Assembly: GCA_024277485.1 (NCBI GenBank)
Contig: JAJRVA010000248.1
Span: 1-16,489, forward strand
From: Deltaproteobacteria bacterium
GTDB taxonomy: Bacteria; Desulfobacterota; Desulfobulbia; Desulfobulbales; Desulfobulbaceae
Reading direction: 5' to 3'
Length of the DNA stretch: 16,489 bases
The notes beneath the pieces were generated by a model. That model made no database searches. It saw only the letters and a list, made by a program, of their open reading frames with translations, and was not told where the DNA came from. Shown piece after piece: positions 12,497-16,489 of the stretch (within the stretch, counting starts at the first letter, position 1; the number at the start of each line of letters is the position of its first letter). The position numbers and the translations under genes are program-made.

Positions 12497-14218
12497 ATGA
12501 ATCCAGCTCACAATATTTCAGCCACCCCGGACCAGGATGCAGTCATGCGTGTTGACCATGCCGGGATAATTCATGCCGTCAACCGGAAAGCCGAAGACAT
12601 AACCGGCCTTACCGCGTCTGAATTAATCGGCCGGCCGGCAAAAGATATTTTCTGCACTCATGCAAAACCGGCCGGCTTTGCCGACCTGTGTGAATCCGCA
12701 AAAGCGGGAAAGGTCATCCGCAGCCATCCCGTACGCCTCTGCAGCGAAACCGGCAACACAGCCAGGTCAATCCTGGCCGACATCCTGCCCCTGCCTGATG
12801 GAAAGAACGGAGCCGGCGGAACTCTTATCTGCTTCAGGGAAGACACCTTTCTCCCCCTGGCGGAAAACATTCTTCAGTCCCTTGGGGACGGGGTGTTTAC
12901 GGTTGACCTCCAGTGGAAAATCACCTCTTTCAACCGGGCAGCTGAGGAGATTACAGGCTGGAGGGCCGATCAGGCCATCGGCCGATCCTGCAGCAAGGTC
13001 TTTCAGGCAAGCACCTGCGGCAAGAACTGCGCCATGGCCGAGAGCCTGTACAGCGGCAGAACCGTTGCAAACAGATCCATCACCATCACGAATACCGAGG
13101 GGCTGAAAATTCCCGTCAGTATCAGCGCCGCACCGCTGGCGGACCGCGAGGGGAACATTACAGGCGGGGTGCAGACGTTCCGTGACCTGAGCATACTGGA
13201 TGCCCGGCGAAAACAGCTGAGCCGGAAACACCGCTTTGACGAGATCGTTTCCAGGAGCAAGGCCATGCAGCGACTTTTCACCATTCTGCCCGAGGTTGCC
13301 GCCAGCCCGAGCAATGTGCTGGTTTCAGGCGAGAGCGGGACCGGCAAGGAACTTATCGCCACCGCCCTGTACAACTTCAGCAGCAGGAATGACAAGCCCT
13401 TTGTCGTTCTGAACTGCGGCGCCCTTCCCGAGAACCTGCTGGAATCAGAACTGTTCGGCTACAAGGCCGGTGCCTTTACCGATGCCAGGAAGGACAAGCC
13501 GGGCCGGTTTGCGGCTGCAGAGGGTGGCACCCTGTTTCTTGATGAAATCGGGGACATCCCGACCAGTGTCCAGGTCAAGCTTCTGCGGGTCCTGCAGGAA
13601 AAGATATATGAACCCCTTGGTTCAAACATACCCGTCAAAACAGATGTGCGAATCATAACCGCCACCAACCATGACCTGAAAACGCTGGTCCGGGAAGGAC
13701 GGTTCCGGGAGGATCTGTACTACCGGCTCAACGTGGTCCGGATCCACCTCCCTCCCCTTCGGGAACGGAAAGAGGACATTCCCCTGCTGATTGAACAGTT
13801 CATCACGGAGTTCAACGCCCGGTTAGGCAAAGATATTGCCGGCATCTCAAGCCCGGCCCTCAACGTGCTCATAAACCACGATTTCCCAGGCAACATCAGG
13901 GAACTGAAAAACATCATCGAATATGCGTTCATCCTGTGCGAGGGAGGATACATCCTCCAGGAACAGCTGCCGGAACCCTTCAACACCGGCGCCGGGCTGA
14001 GGCCCGAAAAAACAGGGGTACCGGTGCAGGCACCCGACCACCGCATGACCCTTGAAGAGATAGAAAAACAGGCTGTCTTTCTTGCCCTGGAAAACAACCG
14101 CTGGAAAAAAGTCGACACCTGCAGAGAACTGGGGATATCAAAAGATACCCTGCGCCGCAAAATGACAAAATATGACCTGCACAGACCAATGGACAAGGAC
14201 ACAGCAGGTAGCAGGTAG
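12497..14218 (+). CDS. Sigma-54-dependent transcriptional activator (PAS-PAS-AAA+-Fis HTH)
   Basis: This 573-aa enhancer-binding protein has two PAS domains (about 12-115 and 120-235), an AAA+ core (about 248-480) and a Fis-type helix-turn-helix (about 520-562). The core has Walker A GESGTGKE at 278-285, the sigma-54 contact loop as GAFTDA at 325-330 (usual form GAFTGA, Thr kept), Walker B GGTLFLDEIGD at 343-353, and the arginine-bearing FREDLYYRLN at 403-412. PAS2 carries CSKVFQASTCGKNC at 165-178, giving Cys165, 174 and 178, which suggests a redox, metal or haem-linked sensor; PAS1 also has several Cys. There is no receiver domain. It is divergent from the ferredoxin-cytochrome operon, and the only good RpoN promoter in the window precedes the first NrfD operon, its likely target. 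The ATG lacks a strong ribosome binding site; Met17 is an alternative. Confidence 0.95.
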   Translation: MNPAHNISATPDQDAVMRVDHAGIIHAVNRKAEDITGLTASELIGRPAKDIFCTHAKPAGFADLCESAKAGKVIRSHPVRLCSETGNTARSILADILPLPDGKNGAGGTLICFREDTFLPLAENILQSLGDGVFTVDLQWKITSFNRAAEEITGWRADQAIGRSCSKVFQASTCGKNCAMAESLYSGRTVANRSITITNTEGLKIPVSISAAPLADREGNITGGVQTFRDLSILDARRKQLSRKHRFDEIVSRSKAMQRLFTILPEVAASPSNVLVSGESGTGKELIATALYNFSSRNDKPFVVLNCGALPENLLESELFGYKAGAFTDARKDKPGRFAAAEGGTLFLDEIGDIPTSVQVKLLRVLQEKIYEPLGSNIPVKTDVRIITATNHDLKTLVREGRFREDLYYRLNVVRIHLPPLRERKEDIPLLIEQFITEFNARLGKDIAGISSPALNVLINHDFPGNIRELKNIIEYAFILCEGGYILQEQLPEPFNTGAGLRPEKTGVPVQAPDHRMTLEEIEKQAVFLALENNRWKKVDTCRELGISKDTLRRKMTKYDLHRPMDKDTAGSR

Positions 14219-14224
14219 GATGAG

Positions 14225-14259
14225 AAAAAAAAGGACACGCGGAAAGAGCGTGTCCTTTT
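14225..14259 (+). terminator. Bidirectional rho-independent terminator
   Basis: GGACACGC / GCGTGTCC (14232-14239 with 14247-14254, 7-nt loop) is flanked by seven A on the left and five T on the right. It gives a U-run on both strands. It ends the activator gene on the plus strand. On the minus strand it can also stop transcription from the second MerR gene, about 125 bp beyond its stop. Confidence 0.92.
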
Positions 14260-14384
14260 TGAAATACGTTTTACATCCGGTCAGTCAGGCAAGGCCCGTA
14301 CCGGTTTTTTCCAGGCTGGTCAGCCGAATGATCGTCGCTCCGCAGCCTGGACCGCAACCGTGGCCCTGCGCTTTCTTTCGATTT

Positions 14385-14831
14385 CTAACCAGATGACTGT
14401 TGCTTTTTTTTTTGCGCTGCCGTCCTCCTTTTCCGGTCCCGGTCAGCCTTCTTGGCCTGCCTGGCAGCTTCCTCATCACCCGCCTTATGCGGCGTGCGGG
14501 GGACAGCCCGGTCTACCTTGGCCTGGCACGGCTCGCACACCTCGGCGGGACAATCGGAAATTTCCCAGCAGGGTGCGAGGTCCAGCAGTTTTTTCAGACC
14601 TGGAATGCTGATTCCCTCATCATGTATAAGAGAACGAAGGCAGCCGATCCACTTGATATCATTGTCGGAAAACAATCTTCGCGTTCCGACATGGGCAGGA
14701 TTGATCAACCCCTCAGCCTCATAGATCCTCAAAGTACGCGGATGAACATTCAGCAGTCTGGCAGCAACACCGATGGGATATACCGGCACATCCGGTCGCA
14801 TCGGCTTTATTTCATGTTTTTTTCTGGCCAT
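14385..14831 (-). CDS. MerR family regulator with C-terminal Cys cluster (paralogue 2)
   Basis: This 148-aa paralogue of the regulator at 7.7-8.1 kb shares the MerR DNA-binding helices (IGVAARLLNVHPRTLRIYE at about 20-38, then the RRLFSDNDIKW wing region and the LIHDEGIS segment). It also shares the cysteine region PCWEISDCPAEVCEPC at 87-102 with Cys88, 94, 99 and 102, plus Cys64. After the cluster it has a long Lys/Arg/Ala-rich tail ending in KKKQQSSG, absent from paralogue 1. Part of that tail is encoded by a run of ten A (T10 at 14404-14413), a possible slippage site. The ATG at 14831 has AGGAG six bases upstream; an in-frame ATG at 14873 would overlap the intercistronic hairpin. It is last in the second NrfD operon. 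Confidence 0.9.
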   Translation of the reverse strand: MARKKHEIKPMRPDVPVYPIGVAARLLNVHPRTLRIYEAEGLINPAHVGTRRLFSDNDIKWIGCLRSLIHDEGISIPGLKKLLDLAPCWEISDCPAEVCEPCQAKVDRAVPRTPHKAGDEEAARQAKKADRDRKRRTAAQKKKQQSSG

Positions 14832-14854
14832 GCTGTACTCCTGTAGGTGGTTGA

Positions 14855-14883
14855 GTCGGGAAGGGCTGTCCACCCCTCCCGAC
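14855..14883 (-). other. Intercistronic hairpin between nrfD and merR (copy 2)
   Basis: In the minus-strand RNA GTCGGGAGGGG pairs with CCCTTCCCGAC (11 bp, one G-U, 7-nt loop), between the NrfD stop and the MerR ribosome binding site. No U-run follows. It is the positional counterpart of the hairpin at 8082-8106 and shares the CGGGAGG core. Confidence 0.7.
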
Positions 14884-14894
14884 CGGGTGCAATC

Positions 14895-16088
14895 TTAATG
14901 GTCCTCTGAAAGATGACCGCGAAACATGCGTTCGCCCATCATGAAGAGGGCCGCACAGAAAGTAAAACCAGCCAACGTTATGATATACTCGTGCAGTGTC
15001 GGCGAGTAGGGTATCAGGTGCGGCATACCCACGATGTTATATTCGTGGAAACCGGGGATAACCTGACCGATAACAACCAGGTCGTAGCGCATGAAGAAAA
15101 TGCCGATGATGCTGGAGGCGGATCCTATGGCCATTGCAGTGATGTTCTTTGCCCTGACAGCCATGATGATAATAAAGGGAATAACAAGTCCCATCGCGAC
15201 TTCCGCAACCCAGAAATTCACAGCATAGGGACCGGTCAGGAAGGACATGATGGCCTCATATTTTCCTGGCGGATGACCGGAAATACCGGAGATAATCTTC
15301 CAGGTGGTGAAAAACATGATAACCACGTACAGCAGCGCACCGAGCTTGGCAACAGTGGAAAGGGAGTTCTGCAGCGCATCACTCATTTTCCAGCCGTTAA
15401 TCTTGTATCCTGCCCAGTGAAAAAAGATGACCGCGGCACAACCGGACATCATGGCAGAGGTGATAAAATAAATCGGCATGTAGGGTCCGTGCCAGAATTC
15501 ACGACCGTTGAGCAGCCCGAAAACAGCGCCTAAATTTGAATGCGCTGCCACACCGGCAATAACGCCGGCCAGGCCGAGGTACCCGGCCTTCTTGTGTTCA
15601 CCCATCTGCAGCAGGGCAAACTCGATAAGCATGAAAAAAAGATAGGCCCCGTAGAGTGTTCCCATCCACCAGATGTTGGAAGTGGGGTTCGGGGATATCA
15701 CATTATAGATAGCCATTCTCCACGGATTCTCGATCTCAAAGGCAATGACCAGAAAACCTGCCACAATCGTGGCAATAGCGAGAAATACGGAACGCTTGGC
15801 AATGGGCTTGAAAGCCTCCACGCCAAAAACATGGCCTATGGAAGAAACAAGACACAGGCCGGTAGAGGTAACAACAAAAAAGACATACGCGGCAAGCATA
15901 AGTCCCCAGGGAAGCTCACGGCTCACACCGTAGGCATGTTCATGGCCGATAAACATGGCATGAACACCGAATGCGACTCCTATGAGCGTAAATAATCCAA
16001 GCAGCGCGATAGTTGCGTTATACGCACCGGATCGTGTACTTTCAAGGCCGCCCTCCTGGGGCAGAACCTTAGCTAATATATTATTCAT
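14895..16088 (-). CDS. nrfD: NrfD/PsrC-type quinone-interacting membrane subunit (paralogue 2)
   Basis: This 397-aa polytopic membrane protein is collinear with the NrfD at 8.1-9.3 kb and has the same length when started at ATG 16088. SRELPWG is at 56-62, SPNPTSNIWWMGTLYG at 132-147 (identical position and sequence in both), NLGAVF at 185-190 and MGERMF near the end. About ten helices are visible. It would exchange electrons with menaquinone for a periplasmic Fe-S or cytochrome partner. A GGAGGTG sequence precedes the ATG at 16088; an upstream ATG at 16142 would add 18 residues but would bury this ribosome binding site. It follows a small membrane ORF and precedes merR, repeating the organisation of the first module. 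No adjacent ferredoxin lies downstream; genes upstream are outside the window. Confidence 0.92.
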   Translation of the reverse strand: MNNILAKVLPQEGGLESTRSGAYNATIALLGLFTLIGVAFGVHAMFIGHEHAYGVSRELPWGLMLAAYVFFVVTSTGLCLVSSIGHVFGVEAFKPIAKRSVFLAIATIVAGFLVIAFEIENPWRMAIYNVISPNPTSNIWWMGTLYGAYLFFMLIEFALLQMGEHKKAGYLGLAGVIAGVAAHSNLGAVFGLLNGREFWHGPYMPIYFITSAMMSGCAAVIFFHWAGYKINGWKMSDALQNSLSTVAKLGALLYVVIMFFTTWKIISGISGHPPGKYEAIMSFLTGPYAVNFWVAEVAMGLVIPFIIIMAVRAKNITAMAIGSASSIIGIFFMRYDLVVIGQVIPGFHEYNIVGMPHLIPYSPTLHEYIITLAGFTFCAALFMMGERMFRGHLSEDH

Positions 16089-16159
16089 GAGCACTACACC
16101 TCCATTTTTTCCTTTACGTCTTAAACTCTGTGATTCAGTCAATTCGTGTGGACTCAGGG

Positions 16160-16276
16160 TCAGGAAAAATCACTTTCTTCCCTATAGGCCTGGACGACCG
16201 GTTTGACCTTGAGGTCAAACAGGGTATGGAGTGCAGCACCACTGAGCCAAAAAACGATAAACACAATACCTTCCAT
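16160..16276 (-). CDS. Small single-span membrane protein upstream of the second nrfD
   Basis: This short ORF (38 aa) has ATG at 16276 with GGAGG eight bases upstream and TGA at 16160-16162, 71 bp before the NrfD start. The product begins MEGIVFIVFWLSGAAL, a single hydrophobic helix, then a basic/charged tail ending AYREESDFS. Position, helix and YRE-containing tail parallel the small protein of the first module, so it is probably an accessory subunit. The frame is open upstream (ESFIQSRQLEDKL) to a TGA but has no standard start. A start at ATG 16328 would join it only if one A of the AAAA run at 16322-16325 were removed. Confidence 0.6.
   Translation of the reverse strand: MEGIVFIVFWLSGAALHTLFDLKVKPVVQAYREESDFS
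16201..16220. promoter_or_regulatory. 20-bp palindrome inside the small membrane ORF
   Basis: GTTTGACCTTGAGGTCAAAC has perfect 9-bp arms and a TG centre. It falls in the sequence encoding LFDLKVKP. It may be an operator or just codon coincidence. Confidence 0.3.
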
Positions 16277-16448
16277 CAGCTTGTCCTCCAGTTGCCTGGA
16301 TTGAATAAAACTCTCAACCGGTTTTCATTGGCGGATGAGCACCGGTCAACCTTCGTACCTGCTTTTTTTTACCTCCTTGTCTCCTTTGATTTTTTCATGT
16401 TGTAACTTGCAAAGTCCCATTTACATTTCTTTTCTCAAACTTATTTCC

Positions 16449-16477
16449 TTTTAACGACAAAAAAATATCATTGTCAA
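16449..16477 (-). promoter_or_regulatory. Putative sigma-70 promoter of the second NrfD operon
   Basis: On the minus strand a perfect TTGACA (16472-16477) is followed by 17 bp and TTAAAA (16449-16454), a poor -10 match. It would give a leader of about 165 nt before the small membrane ORF. No sigma-54 element with correct spacing was seen in 16277-16489, so the two NrfD operons seem to use different promoters. Confidence 0.4.
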
Positions 16478-16489
16478 GAAAAACAGACA

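Noticed and set aside
16369..16398. Nine-codon minus-strand leader peptide ending in AGGAGGTAA
   Set aside because: It lacks its own ribosome binding site and shows no attenuator structure; too short to support.

Overview
The window looks like a chromosomal segment of an anaerobic Desulfobacterota bacterium, most likely a Desulfobulbales-type sulfate or sulfur metaboliser. This placement is inferred from gene content: NrfD-type quinone modules, a c7-type multihaem cytochrome, a Tat-exported four-cluster ferredoxin and a PAS/sigma-54 activator with a Cys-rich PAS domain. No 16S rRNA or other taxonomic marker is present.

Left part (1-7.4 kb), housekeeping and envelope metabolism. A 7-bp tandem array (1-101) lies next to a TATAAT box and supplies a -35-like hexamer. 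Downstream are an inositol-monophosphatase family gene and a DMT/EamA transporter that overlap by 4 bp. Convergent to them is a minus-strand group: pyrF, a fused ATP sulfurylase/APS kinase, a small secreted ComEA-like helix-hairpin-helix protein, galE and a UDP-xylose-synthase-like gene. A PAPS-forming enzyme near nucleotide-sugar enzymes suggests sulfated or decorated polysaccharide, but this is inference. The fused sulfurylase and the UDP-xylose-synthase-like protein both carry substitutions at residues normally considered catalytic.

Right part (7.6-16.5 kb), a redox-energy island. Two paralogous modules, each small membrane protein - NrfD - MerR regulator, lie in the same orientation at 7.7-9.6 kb and 14.4-16.3 kb. 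Between them sit a Tat-dependent 4x[4Fe-4S] ferredoxin followed by a hexahaem c7-type cytochrome, and a divergently transcribed PAS-PAS-AAA+-Fis sigma-54 activator. The first module has a near-consensus -24/-12 promoter, so the activator plausibly controls it. Both MerR proteins have a C-terminal four-Cys cluster, and both modules have a strong hairpin between nrfD and merR. The parts needed for a periplasm-facing menaquinone-to-cytochrome electron-transfer complex are present, but no catalytic molybdoenzyme is visible. The duplicated NrfD/MerR arrangement under mixed sigma-54 and MerR control is the best candidate here for an undescribed system.

About 1 kb between the cytochrome gene and the first NrfD module (9.7-10.7 kb) has no convincing gene. 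It holds a repeated CGCAAAA-type motif, a short tandem repeat and a strong plus-strand terminator, so it may encode an RNA or be regulatory DNA.
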